Part shown: in pieces, positions 1-6,779 of the stretch
Numbering within the stretch: position 1 is the stretch's first letter
How the letters are laid out: every line of letters begins with the position of its first letter
Assembly (NCBI GenBank): GCA_964649825.1
Contig: CAZYQW010000048.1
Span: 1-12,737 of the forward strand
Source: CAZYQW01 sp964649825
GTDB taxonomy: Bacteria > Planctomycetota > B15-G4 > JADJEK01
Direction of reading: 5' to 3'
DNA length: 12,737 nt
Translations under genes and position numbers: made by a program
Notes under the pieces: model-generated
What the model saw: only the letters and a program-made list of their open reading frames with translations
What the model was told of the DNA's origin: nothing
Databases searched by the model: none

Positions 1-585
1 GCGGAGCCGGCAGCATTCGAGAAGACGGAGGCCCGCGCCGTAGAGCAGGGTCGCCATCAGCTTCGGCGCGCCGGACATGCGCGTCAAGACGGCGCGCACC
101 TCGTCGCGGGTGAGCACGACCGGCACGCGCGCCGGGCGGCGCGTACGCACCAAGTCATCGAGCCAGGGCAGATCGCGGCCGATCACCTCGCGGTAAAGGA
201 AGAGCAGCGCGGCAAGTGCCTGGTTCTGCGTCGAGGCCGCGACGTGATGCCGCTCCGCCAGATCGGTGAGGAACGCCGTGACGTGCTCGGGGCCCAGGTC
301 GCGTGGATCGCGCCGGCCGTGGAAATCGTAGTACCGGCGCATCCAATGAAGGTAAGCCTTCTCCGTGCGCGGACAGTGGCGCAATCGCATCGCCGCGCGC
401 GCTTGGTCGCCGAGCCGCGGCGAAGTCAACGGGCGCGAGGTTGGCCGCGGCGCCGCGTTCGGGCCCGCAGGCTCGGAGCCACCTTCGCAGACGATGCTCG
501 CCCCGCCCGACTCATCGGCGCGGAGAGTGTCAGTCGCGATCGCACGCGCGTACGTCAAGCCGGAGGATTCCACGGTTTCTTCCAT
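1..585 (-). CDS. Integron-integrase-like tyrosine recombinase, C-terminus off the left edge
   Basis: Site-specific tyrosine recombinase, seen only as its first 195 residues. Residues about 52-130 form the SAM-like core-binding domain, with the run LGDQARAAMRLRH, then TEKAYLHWMRRYYDFHG and VAASTQNQALAALLFLYREV. Then come RTRRPARVPVVLTRDEVRAVL and LLYGAGLRLLE, which holds the box-I catalytic Arg (residue 187, codon 27-25). This wording is typical of integron integrases (IntI) and their close relatives. The HxxR and Tyr boxes and the IntI-specific insertion lie outside the window, so a true integron cannot be confirmed. The ATG at 585 was chosen because it leaves a 51-residue leader before the conserved domain. 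No clear Shine-Dalgarno precedes it, and the frame stays open upstream to an ATG at 951. If it is an integron, cassettes would be expected to the right, but no canonical attC site was found there. Confidence 0.88.
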   Translation of the reverse strand, partial: MEETVESSGLTYARAIATDTLRADESGGASIVCEGGSEPAGPNAAPRPTSRPLTSPRLGDQARAAMRLRHCPRTEKAYLHWMRRYYDFHGRRDPRDLGPEHVTAFLTDLAERHHVAASTQNQALAALLFLYREVIGRDLPWLDDLVRTRRPARVPVVLTRDEVRAVLTRMSGAPKLMATLLYGAGLRLLECCRLR

Positions 586-951
586 CGGCCGCGTCCACCC
601 GCTCCCGCCACTCGTGCCGCATCGCCTGCACTGGCGTGCTCGCGCACTCGCCGATGTGCGCTGGTACACGGCGACGATCGGTCGCCGTGGCCGCGGGAGC
701 GTCAAGCCTCGGGCACGTGCCGACGGATCTTCCCGCAAACCAGCATGAACAAGCGGGCTCGAGTGCCGCAGACGCATCGCCGCTCGCGTCCGGTCGCCGA
801 GTCGCGCGGCCCGTTGCAGCGGCGGATCGCGGTCCGGATCTGCCCCATCGCGTACCCAGGAGGCGCCATCCGCGCGAGGGCTCGTCCACTGCGACGCGTC
901 GCCGCGGCGGCTCACCCGTGGAAACGACCAAGTGATCCCCGTCAGTTCCAT
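586..951 (-). pseudogene. Decayed second integrase N-terminus, in frame with the integrase
   Basis: The integrase frame has no stop codon from 585 back to an ATG at 951. Within this stretch, positions 801-763 encode LGDRTRAAMRLRH, almost the same as LGDQARAAMRLRH at 414-376 of the real integrase. By hand alignment 32 of 39 bases match, and the copies lie 387 bp (129 codons) apart. The next residues, HSSP, fit the usual HYSPRT of the family, but the following TEKAY block is missing. Codons then read LVHAGLRED in frame, or FMLVCGKIRRH in the next frame, which resembles the family's FILFHGKRHP stretch. This suggests a remnant of another integrase gene with a small deletion or frameshift. It could instead be a real N-terminal extension of the integrase, or a local duplication. 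High GC alone can keep the frame open. Confidence 0.4.
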
Positions 952-1012
952 TGCGTCGAATCGCCGCTGCGGCGGTGAACTCCCCCTTTCAAGGTGGGAC
1001 GCGAGCCCAAGG

Positions 1013-1041
1013 AGACTATCCAAAGAGCCGGCCCGAGACAA
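1013..1041 (-). promoter_or_regulatory. Candidate promoter pointing toward the integrase
   Basis: On the minus strand a TTGTCT (1041-1036) and a TAGTCT (1018-1013) are separated by 17 bases. These resemble sigma-70 -35 and -10 boxes, with four and three of six consensus bases respectively. Transcription would start near 1005 and run through the decayed integrase copy into the integrase. It lies over 400 bases from the integrase ATG, so it could instead belong to the ancestral copy. Promoter consensus for this phylum is poorly known to me. Confidence 0.3.
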
Positions 1042-1043
1042 TC

Positions 1044-1079
1044 GTCAGTTGACCGACGACGAAGTCAGGGTGTCCTGAC
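1044..1079. promoter_or_regulatory. Two short dyads just upstream of the candidate promoter
   Basis: GTCA-GT-TGAC occurs at 1044-1053, and the perfect dyad GTCAGG-GTGT-CCTGAC at 1064-1079. They share the half-site GTCAG with starts 20 bp apart, and sit immediately upstream of the -35-like box at 1036-1041 on the minus strand. The arrangement would suit binding of a dimeric regulator, but no known operator consensus is recognised and short dyads are common by chance. Confidence 0.25.
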
Positions 1080-1580
1080 CCATGCCCACGCGTGTAGATC
1101 CGCCGAATCACTCCCACACCTCCGAACGGCCCTCGAGCGGTCGATCTGTGCGCCGCTGCCCGGCTCGCCCTGCGATCCCGGCCCCGGACCGGCCCGCTCC
1201 GTCGACGAGCGTCCCGCGACGTACGGAGCCGGCGGCTGGATCGCGGCGCGCCCGGGCCCTACGACCGCGCGGACTGCGTCGACTTGATGTAGCGCGCCGG
1301 CTTCCTCCGCGAGACGCGGCCCGACGGGACGGAAGTTCCTCGCGCGCCTCACCGGCCGAAGTCATCAAGCCGTGGCACGGTCGACGTCCTGCGCCCACGG
1401 GATCGAGCAGGCGCCGCACCACATCGATCCGCTCTACGGCACGCCCTCGCCACCGAACGCGTCGACCCGAACCCATCGCTCCGCGTCGCTCCGGCCTGCC
1501 TGGACGGCGCCCGCGTTCCGCGGTACCGTTGTCGCAACTCGGCCGACGGAAACCGTCAACGACTCGAAAGGAATTGGAAC

Positions 1581-2450
1581 GTGAGCAAGACGCTCTGCAG
1601 GACTCTCGTTGCAACGATGCTTGGCATGTCCCCCGCGATCGCGGGCCAGACGTGGACGTTCGATGTCAACACCTCCGGGCAGGACGTCTCCTGGACGTCG
1701 CCCACTTCGGTCGATCCGGCGGCTTCGGTCTACGAGGTCGACTACAACATCACCTTGATCGAAGCCGACGTCATCTTCCTTGGGATCCCGTTCAACAACA
1801 TCAACGTGACGAGCCAGATCCCGCCGGACCTGAAGGCGGCATCGATCGAGATCCCGGGACCGGCCCCGGTCCAGGCTCTGAACCAGATGGTGGTGGTGCC
1901 GCCGCCGCCGGATCCCCCCGCCTTCGCGGCCACGCTGTCGTTCGGATTGAACGCAACGGGGTTCGGTTTCGCGAGCGCGACGAACGTGACGCTCGGCACG
2001 CTCGTCGTCAACCTGCCGGTCTTCGGGAATCAAACGGTCACGCTGACGAACGTCCGCATCGTCGGCCAGCTCACCATCCACGGCGGATGGTACGACCTCG
2101 GCCACGCACTCGCCGGGTCGACCGGGACGCCGGTGCTCTCCGGGTCCGGCGCGCTGAAGGCCGGCACCCCGGTCACGATCTCGTTGACCAACGCCGCGCA
2201 GTCGTCGCCGACCCTCTTCGTCGTCGGGCTGTCGCAGATCAACGTCCCGTTCGAGGGTGGCATCATGGTGCCGTCGCTGGACCTCATCACGACGATCCCG
2301 ACCGACGCGAACGGGAGCATCGTGATCCCCGCGGTCTGGCCGGCCGCCATTCCGCCGAATCTGTCGGTGTACATGCAGTACTGGGTGCTCAACTCGACGA
2401 GCACCGCGGTCAACGGCGCGTCGAACGGGTTGCGGGCCGTCTCCCAGTAA
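1581..2450 (+). CDS. Secreted protein of unknown function with C-terminal beta module
   Basis: A 289-residue exported protein. The start is GTG at 1581, preceded by AAAGGAA (1567-1573) at a good distance. Residues 1-22 form a signal peptide: Lys and Arg, a hydrophobic stretch, then SPAIAG before QTWTF. Residues 23-168 form a beta-rich body with many Asn, Thr, Val and Pro and the run VVVPPPPDPP (104-113); I do not recognise its family. Residues about 170-289 form a module starting WYDLG, with GTPVLSGSG, a GG-VP turn and a final YMQYWVLN...ASNGL run. Similar tails end three other exported proteins in this window. There are no catalytic motifs, and the only cysteine is in the signal peptide. A structural or surface role is inference. 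Being first to the right of an integrase, it could be a cassette, but no attC was found. Confidence 0.85.
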   Translation: MSKTLCRTLVATMLGMSPAIAGQTWTFDVNTSGQDVSWTSPTSVDPAASVYEVDYNITLIEADVIFLGIPFNNINVTSQIPPDLKAASIEIPGPAPVQALNQMVVVPPPPDPPAFAATLSFGLNATGFGFASATNVTLGTLVVNLPVFGNQTVTLTNVRIVGQLTIHGGWYDLGHALAGSTGTPVLSGSGALKAGTPVTISLTNAAQSSPTLFVVGLSQINVPFEGGIMVPSLDLITTIPTDANGSIVIPAVWPAAIPPNLSVYMQYWVLNSTSTAVNGASNGLRAVSQ

Positions 2451-2469
2451 GGCCCGCGCAACGAGGAGT

Positions 2470-2586
2470 TTCCTGTCTTGGGCGCGGCATCTTCGTTCCT
2501 GGCCCGACGCGGCAACGACCGCGTACGCGAGATGCGCCAAGGATGAGCAACGCAGCCAGGGGCGGAGAGGCCGCCCAAGACGGGAA
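2470..2586. repeat. Long imperfect inverted repeat after the 1581-2450 gene
   Basis: The left arm 2470-2503 and right arm 2555-2586 are inverted copies: 27 of 32 aligned positions match, with one 2-base bulge, around a 51-base loop that contains the palindrome CGCGTACGCG (2520-2529). Four of the five mismatches place T in the left arm opposite G in the right arm, so they would be G.U pairs if the plus strand were transcribed. It begins 20 bases past the stop codon. It may be a structured 3' end or processing or termination element, a small mobile palindrome, or an attC-like fold. The ends lack the conserved integron R boxes. Confidence 0.6.
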
Positions 2587-2685
2587 GTGACTCTCTCGTA
2601 GGCTCTCGGCGGCCGGAGGATCACCACGGTCCTTCGGGCCGCGGGTCGAGCGCCGGCCGCACCCCCACGTGGCCGCGCCATCGAC

Positions 2686-2718
2686 AGGGAGCGATCGGAC
2701 GCCCACCCGTCGCTCCCT
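2686..2718. terminator. Hairpin in the convergent spacer
   Basis: A perfect 9-bp stem, AGGGAGCGA (2686-2694) with TCGCTCCCT (2710-2718), and a 15-base loop. It lies between two convergent genes, so it could stop transcription from either side. There is no T-run on either strand, so an intrinsic terminator is not proven. A smaller perfect hairpin, CGGACG-GTT-CGTCCG, follows at 2747-2761. Confidence 0.3.
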
Positions 2719-2885
2719 CCCACCCGTTCCCCAGCGGGTCGTGAACCGGACGGTTCGTCCGAGAGTCCGAGACGCGCGGCCGTCCCCCCCCTTCCACCCA
2801 CTCGCGCGGCCCGTCGCCTGTCCGGTGGTTCGTCTTCGGGAAGTCGGGATCGCCGGTTCGGGCGCCAGGACGGACCGGGAGACGA

Positions 2886-2921
2886 ACGAGGCGGCGAACC
2901 GTGGTCGGCCCGCCGCCTCGT
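2886..2921 (-). terminator. Strong hairpin past the CHRD gene stop codon
   Basis: A perfect 11-bp stem, ACGAGGCGGCG (2886-2896) with CGCCGCCTCGT (2911-2921). Its 14-base loop can itself pair as CCG-TGGT-CGG. It begins about 25 bases beyond the stop of the minus-strand CHRD gene, a normal place for a terminator. No T-tract follows on the minus strand, so it would be a non-canonical GC-rich terminator or a 3'-end stabiliser. Confidence 0.4.
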
Positions 2922-2945
2922 CGAAGGACGACGACGTCGACTCGA

Positions 2946-4682
2946 TCAGGGAGCGATCGTGGTCGAGACGTCGTTGGTGACGATCGCGGTCGCGTCGACC
3001 GGCGCGATCGCCGCGAAGAAGACCGGCACCGACACGCCGATGGTCGCGATCCCGGCCGGAATCGCGAGCGTCGCCGTGGCCCGGCCCAAGTGGTCCAGGT
3101 TGCCGGTGAAATTGACGACGATCGGGTTCGGGGTGATCGTGAGGTTGATGAAGATGTTGGTCACCGGATCGAAGGCCAGCCCCGCGAGGGTCTGACTGGT
3201 CGGTTGGGTGATGAACGCGAGCAGCAGGTACTGCGTGTTCGGACGGCAGGTGTAGATGTCGTAGTCGACCGTTCCGCCCGCGGTCAGGCTGATCGTGCCC
3301 GGGCCGACGAAGACGAGGGCTCGCGGCTCACCGTGCGCACCGGGCGAGGGCGCCCGGTTCGGCACGAAGTCCTCGAAGTTGTTGTCGGTGTCGCTGCCCG
3401 TCGGCCACCGCGTCAACGAGACGCCGCCGAAGGCGAAGTCGAGCGCCGACTGGAACTCGAGCATGTCGTTTCCGACCACGTCGGAGTCGGAGCAGAGTGC
3501 CTGGGCCGGATCCTCGTACGCGCAAACGTCCGCCAACCCGCCGAGCGCGTCGATGAGCTGGACCACGTCCGTTCCGTTCTCGAAGTCGGCGCTCGCCGAG
3601 AGGAGATCCGGCGCGCCGCCGTTGTGGCCGACCGGCGTCACCACGTTGGTGACTCCGCCCGCCGTGTCCGCGATCACGTAGAGCCCGTCGGCGCCGATCG
3701 TCGTGCCGTCCGGAATCGCGATGTCGCTCGCCCCGTTCACTTGGCCGCAGGATGCCGCCGCACCACCCTCGATGCTGACCAGACGCCACCCGCCGATGTT
3801 GGCACCGGCCGGACCGGCGAGCTCGTAGAAGGCGTTGCCGTCGTCGGCTCCGTCCGAGTCGTAGAAGATCTCGTTCAGGACGACCGGTCCGTCGATCGGC
3901 GACACCTGACCGCGGATCTCTCCGCCCGGGAACATCGAGGAATGGACGTTCGCGTACCAGAGGCCCGCGAGGAGGTCCGCCGCCTGCGTGGCGTTCAGGA
4001 CCGCCGATCCGACCGCCGGGTTGGCGGCGACGCCGATGTTGACCTGGACCCCCGCGTTCACGCCCGGCGCGGCCGGACCATGGAAGTGCGCCGCCGTCGG
4101 GGACCCGAGCAGCCCACCGTACGAGATCGACCAGCGCAGCGTGTTCGTCGCGGTCTCGAACGCGATCCGACCGACTCCCGTCGCGGGCGAGCCGTTCGTC
4201 GGCACCTCCTGGGAGGCGTCGATCGGGAAGGTCGAGTGGAGGATCGGGCCGGTGATCGGGGCGACCTGCCCGCGGACCTCTCCGCCCGGAAACGCGGCGG
4301 TATGGACGTTGACGTACCAGAGCCCCGCGAGCAGATCCGCCCGCTGGGTCGCGTTGAGCGTCGTCGACCCGATGGCCGGGTTCGCGGTGCCGATGTTCAC
4401 CTGGACGCCCGCGTTCACGCCGGGCGCGGCGGGGCCGTGGAAGTGGGCGGCCGTGGCGGCGCCCGACAGACCGCCGTAGGAGACGCGCCAGGTCAACAGG
4501 CCGCTCACGGTGTCGAGCGAGATCTTGCCCGTGCCGGTACCGGCCGAGCCGCTCGGCGGCACCTCTTGCGCCCCGTCGATGTTGAAGTTCGCGCGAACCA
4601 CGGTCGCACCAGCATCGGGGCTGACGAGCGCGGCGACGAGAATGGCCGCGGCGATGAAGACTCTCGGTTGCGAAGCACTCAT
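2946..4682 (-). CDS. Secreted protein with two CHRD domains and a lamin-tail-like domain
   Basis: A 578-residue exported protein. ATG at 4682 follows an AGGAG about 11 bases upstream. Residues 1-27 are a signal peptide (FIAAAILVAALVSPDAGA). Residues about 28-140 and 148-260 are two CHRD domains, each with QEVP, TAAHFHGPAAPGVNAGVQVNIG, LLAGLWY-NVH and FPGGE-RGQV. CHRD is a beta-rich module of chordin and many bacterial surface proteins. Residues about 267-445 fit a lamin-tail domain (LTD): VVLNEIFYDSDG, a GGWRLVSI strand, IPDGTTI and DVVQLID. Residues about 457-578 form a beta-rich tail related to the other exported proteins here. Four cysteines in the LTD-like part (322, 397, 407) and tail (479) are unpaired by eye. 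Role is probably structural or adhesive at the cell surface; no enzyme motif is seen. Confidence 0.9.
   Translation of the reverse strand: MSASQPRVFIAAAILVAALVSPDAGATVVRANFNIDGAQEVPPSGSAGTGTGKISLDTVSGLLTWRVSYGGLSGAATAAHFHGPAAPGVNAGVQVNIGTANPAIGSTTLNATQRADLLAGLWYVNVHTAAFPGGEVRGQVAPITGPILHSTFPIDASQEVPTNGSPATGVGRIAFETATNTLRWSISYGGLLGSPTAAHFHGPAAPGVNAGVQVNIGVAANPAVGSAVLNATQAADLLAGLWYANVHSSMFPGGEIRGQVSPIDGPVVLNEIFYDSDGADDGNAFYELAGPAGANIGGWRLVSIEGGAAASCGQVNGASDIAIPDGTTIGADGLYVIADTAGGVTNVVTPVGHNGGAPDLLSASADFENGTDVVQLIDALGGLADVCAYEDPAQALCSDSDVVGNDMLEFQSALDFAFGGVSLTRWPTGSDTDNNFEDFVPNRAPSPGAHGEPRALVFVGPGTISLTAGGTVDYDIYTCRPNTQYLLLAFITQPTSQTLAGLAFDPVTNIFINLTITPNPIVVNFTGNLDHLGRATATLAIPAGIATIGVSVPVFFAAIAPVDATAIVTNDVSTTIAP
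3903..4601 (-). repeat. Tandem duplication encoding the two CHRD domains
   Basis: The coding segments 4601-4263 and 4241-3903 repeat with a unit of 360 bp (120 codons). Their central part is nearly identical at protein level (AAHFHGPAAPGVNAGVQV in both) and close at DNA level, while the first 50 or so residues have diverged. This points to an internal duplication with partial homogenisation or strong constraint on the central block. Confidence 0.75.
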
Positions 4683-5008
4683 GCGGATGGTCTCTCCTCT
4701 TCTGTGGCTAGGGGCGCCTCGACCGCTCCAACGCGGGAGGCCGCCGGCAACGACGGGGATGAATCTAGCACAGGTTCGCCGCGCCGCAGCATTCGAGCAC
4801 GGCCGAACCGACGGATTGCGTTAGTCGCAACACACTCTTTGATGGACACTTACGAAAAAATGAACGCCGCTGGATGCAAAGACCCTGGGGGGCCGCATCG
4901 CACTTCGAGATACGGCGAGATCGAGCTCGTTGGATTCCAAGTCCCGTGAGAACGAGCGGCTTGCACTCGAGCGCTCATTTCGACACGACCGGTCGACTCC
5001 GGGGACGG
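4683..5008. other. Spacer between the CHRD gene and metG
   Basis: No gene is seen. The spacer holds the candidate -10 at 4762-4770, a local AT-richer island around 4820-4870 that includes an A6 run (4855-4860), an inverted repeat GCTCGTT (4925-4931) with AACGAGC (4951-4957), and a CGACCGGTCG palindrome (4986-4995) just past the metG stop. The last two could mark the 3' end of the metG transcript, but neither is followed by a T-run. Confidence 0.5.
4762..4770 (-). promoter_or_regulatory. Candidate extended -10 for the CHRD gene
   Basis: On the minus strand TGCTAGATT (4770-4762) fits the extended -10 pattern TGnTAnnnT. It would give a leader of roughly 70 bases before the ATG at 4682. No good -35 box is seen. 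Confidence 0.3.
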
Positions 5009-6634
5009 TCACGAGCTCGCCGGCGCCGGTTCGGTCGGGTCGGCCCGCAGGAACAGCGCGTCCCCTTTTTCGAGGACGTGCCCTTCCCGCATCGAGTGCG
5101 CGCCCCCCCACGCGGCAAGCTCCGCGAGCGGCGCGACGAACCGCGCGTTCGCGTCGCGGGGATCGGCGAGCACCGCGACGTTCCAGTTGCGCCAGACCTC
5201 GGCCGATTTCTCGGGCATGGCGGGCGCGAGCAGCAACGTCGCGATCCGCAGCGACTCCGCGCACGTCGTGAGGATCTCCCCGACCTGGGCCATCGCGGCG
5301 TCCGTCTCCGCCTTCGCGAGCGTGAACGGGCGCGTGGCGGTGATCATCCGGTCGACCTCCTCCACCAGCCCGATGCCGCGCCGCAGCGCGACGTCGAGCC
5401 GGAGCTCGCCGATGTCCTCGACGAAGCCCCGGACCGCCTCCGCGGCGCGCGCGCGGAGGTCGAACGTCGTTCCGTCGCCCGCCGTGACCACGCCGGTCGC
5501 AAGGGCGGGAAGCGCGCCGCCGAAGTACTTCTGGACCATGCTCGCCACCCGGCTGACCGCGTTCCCGACGCCGTTCGCGAGCTCGGAGTTGTAGACGTCG
5601 ACGAAGCGACCGTACGCGAAATCGGCGTCCGAGGCCCCGGTCGGGCCCTGGGTCGCCAGGTACCAGCGCACCGCGTCGCGGTGGAACCGCTCGGCGTACT
5701 TCTCGAGGCGATCGATCTCGATGAAGTTGCCGAGGCTCTTCGACATCTTCACGCCGTCCGCCACGAAGTAGCCGTGCGCGTACACGGTGCGCGGCAGCGG
5801 CTCGTGCAGCGCGAGGAGCATCGCGGGCCAGATGACGGCGTGGAACCAAAGGATGTCCTTCGCCATCATGTGGACGTCGGCCGGCCAGAACTTGCGTCGT
5901 GCATCGTTGTCCACTGTCGTCAGGTAATTGCTCAGGGCCTCGATCCAGACGTAGATGCGGTGGTCCGGATCGTTCGGCATCCGGATGCCCCAATCGACGT
6001 CCTCGGGCCGGATGCGCCGGCTCACCGGCACCTTCTGCAGCCCCTGGTTCAACCGCCCGAGCACCTCGTTGCGACGCGCGTCGGGCAGGATCCGAAGGCG
6101 TCCCGAGTCGATCTCCTCGCGGAGCCTCGCTTCGTACCGGTCGAGCCGGAAGAAGTAGTTGCGCTCGACCCGCTTCTCGAGCGGCTTGTTGGTGACCGGG
6201 CTCTTGAAGTCGTGGCGCTTCGCGACCGTCTCGGTGAGGTACTCTTCCTGCGACGCGTCCCACCACCCCTCGTAGTCGCCGAGCTCGATGTCGCCGGAGT
6301 CGACGAGCCGCTGGATGTAGGACGCGGCGCGCTTCTTGTGACGCTCCTCGGTGGTGCGGACGAAGTCATCGTTCGAGAAGTTCATCGCGGCGAACGCCTT
6401 CCGGAACTCCGCCGCGTTCCGATCGGCCCATTCGATCGGAGAGACCTTGTGATCTGCCGCCGACTTCACGACCTTCTCCGCGTGCTCGTCGGTGCCGGTG
6501 AGGAAGAAGACCTCGCGCCCGAGCAGCCGCTCGGCCCGCGCCGTGACGTCGGCGAGGAGCGTGGTGTAGCAGTGCCCGATGTGCGGCCGATCGTTGACGT
6601 AGTAGATCGGGGTGGTGACGTAGAAGCGTTCCAT
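5009..6634 (-). CDS. metG: Methionyl-tRNA synthetase
   Basis: Charges tRNA-Met with methionine in the cytosol, using ATP; essential for translation. A 541-residue class-I synthetase. The HIGH signature is in PHIGHCYTT (residues 18-21) and the KMSKS signature in DGVKMSKSLGN (296-300). Other family marks are TGTDEHAEK (46-54), the YEGWW block (121-125), YVWIEALSNY (228-237) and KDILWFHAVIWPA (259-271). The connective peptide around 121-162 has no cysteines, so it lacks the zinc-knuckle pairs of some MetRS types. The protein ends soon after the anticodon-binding helical domain, with no C-terminal EMAP/Trbp111-type tRNA-binding domain. No Shine-Dalgarno precedes the ATG at 6634; a -10-like box 7 bases upstream suggests a leaderless message. 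It has no translation-gene neighbours. Confidence 0.97.
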   Translation of the reverse strand: MERFYVTTPIYYVNDRPHIGHCYTTLLADVTARAERLLGREVFFLTGTDEHAEKVVKSAADHKVSPIEWADRNAAEFRKAFAAMNFSNDDFVRTTEERHKKRAASYIQRLVDSGDIELGDYEGWWDASQEEYLTETVAKRHDFKSPVTNKPLEKRVERNYFFRLDRYEARLREEIDSGRLRILPDARRNEVLGRLNQGLQKVPVSRRIRPEDVDWGIRMPNDPDHRIYVWIEALSNYLTTVDNDARRKFWPADVHMMAKDILWFHAVIWPAMLLALHEPLPRTVYAHGYFVADGVKMSKSLGNFIEIDRLEKYAERFHRDAVRWYLATQGPTGASDADFAYGRFVDVYNSELANGVGNAVSRVASMVQKYFGGALPALATGVVTAGDGTTFDLRARAAEAVRGFVEDIGELRLDVALRRGIGLVEEVDRMITATRPFTLAKAETDAAMAQVGEILTTCAESLRIATLLLAPAMPEKSAEVWRNWNVAVLADPRDANARFVAPLAELAAWGGAHSMREGHVLEKGDALFLRADPTEPAPASS

Positions 6635-6641
6635 TGGCGCA

Positions 6642-6647
6642 TTCTAG
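6642..6647 (-). promoter_or_regulatory. -10-like box implying a leaderless metG transcript
   Basis: On the minus strand TAGAAT (6647-6642) matches five of six -10 consensus bases and ends 7 bases before the metG ATG (6634). Transcription would start at or next to the A of ATG. The bases between have no ribosome binding site, as expected of leaderless genes. The -35 region is weak. Confidence 0.5.
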
Positions 6648-6688
6648 GGTGGCCCGCCCCGGATCGAACGGCGACAAAACAACGCCCG

Positions 6689-6721
6689 TGGATCGGCGCT
6701 GGATCGACGCTGGATCGGCGA
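6689..6721. repeat. Three phased 11-bp direct repeats in a divergent spacer
   Basis: TGGATCGGCGC (6689-6699), TGGATCGACGC (6700-6710) and TGGATCGGCGA (6711-6721) are exact head-to-tail 11-bp units with one or two changes. One unit is about one helical turn, so a protein binding each unit would sit on one DNA face. The array lies between the divergent starts of metG (6634) and the M23 gene (6830), about 55 and 110 bases away. It may be a regulator site or a chance microsatellite. Confidence 0.6.
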
Positions 6722-6779
6722 TTCGACCGGGGACGCGTGCTCCGGCCATCGAGGCCGATCGAGGTCGTTGCGCACGAAC

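Larger units (their letters stand above)
952..1580. other. Gene-poor stretch before the first secreted-protein gene
   Basis: No convincing gene is seen here on either strand. Open frames exist only because stop codons are rare in this GC-rich DNA; their translations are Arg/Pro/Ser/Ala-rich with no family resemblance. Apart from the candidate promoter and dyads above, the stretch has a small hairpin, GACGG-AAA-CCGTC, at 1545-1557. This lies directly upstream of the ribosome binding site of the next gene and might affect its leader. No promoter for that gene could be picked out. Confidence 0.6.

Noticed and set aside
586..951. Integrase start at ATG 951
   Set aside because: The added 122 residues include a decayed duplicate of the same protein's N-terminus and no ribosome site is seen at the 951 ATG. 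ATG 585 is kept, though without a ribosome site either.
586..2945. attC sites of an integron cassette array
   Set aside because: I looked for paired RYYYAAC and GTTRRRY boxes at suitable spacing around the gene next to the integrase. The long inverted repeat at 2470-2586 has the right size but no matching R boxes, so attC is not claimed.
4840..4865. T6 run on the minus strand as an intrinsic terminator for metG
   Set aside because: No GC-rich stem directly precedes the run on the minus strand, and it lies about 150 bases past the stop codon.
1082..6266. Very long open frames at 1082-2590 (+), 1434-2801 (-), 2901-4949 (+), and the first part of 4874-6829 (+)
   Set aside because: They are antisense or off-frame to well-supported genes, their translations are Arg/Asp/Pro-rich with no family motifs, and GC-rich DNA rarely shows stop codons.
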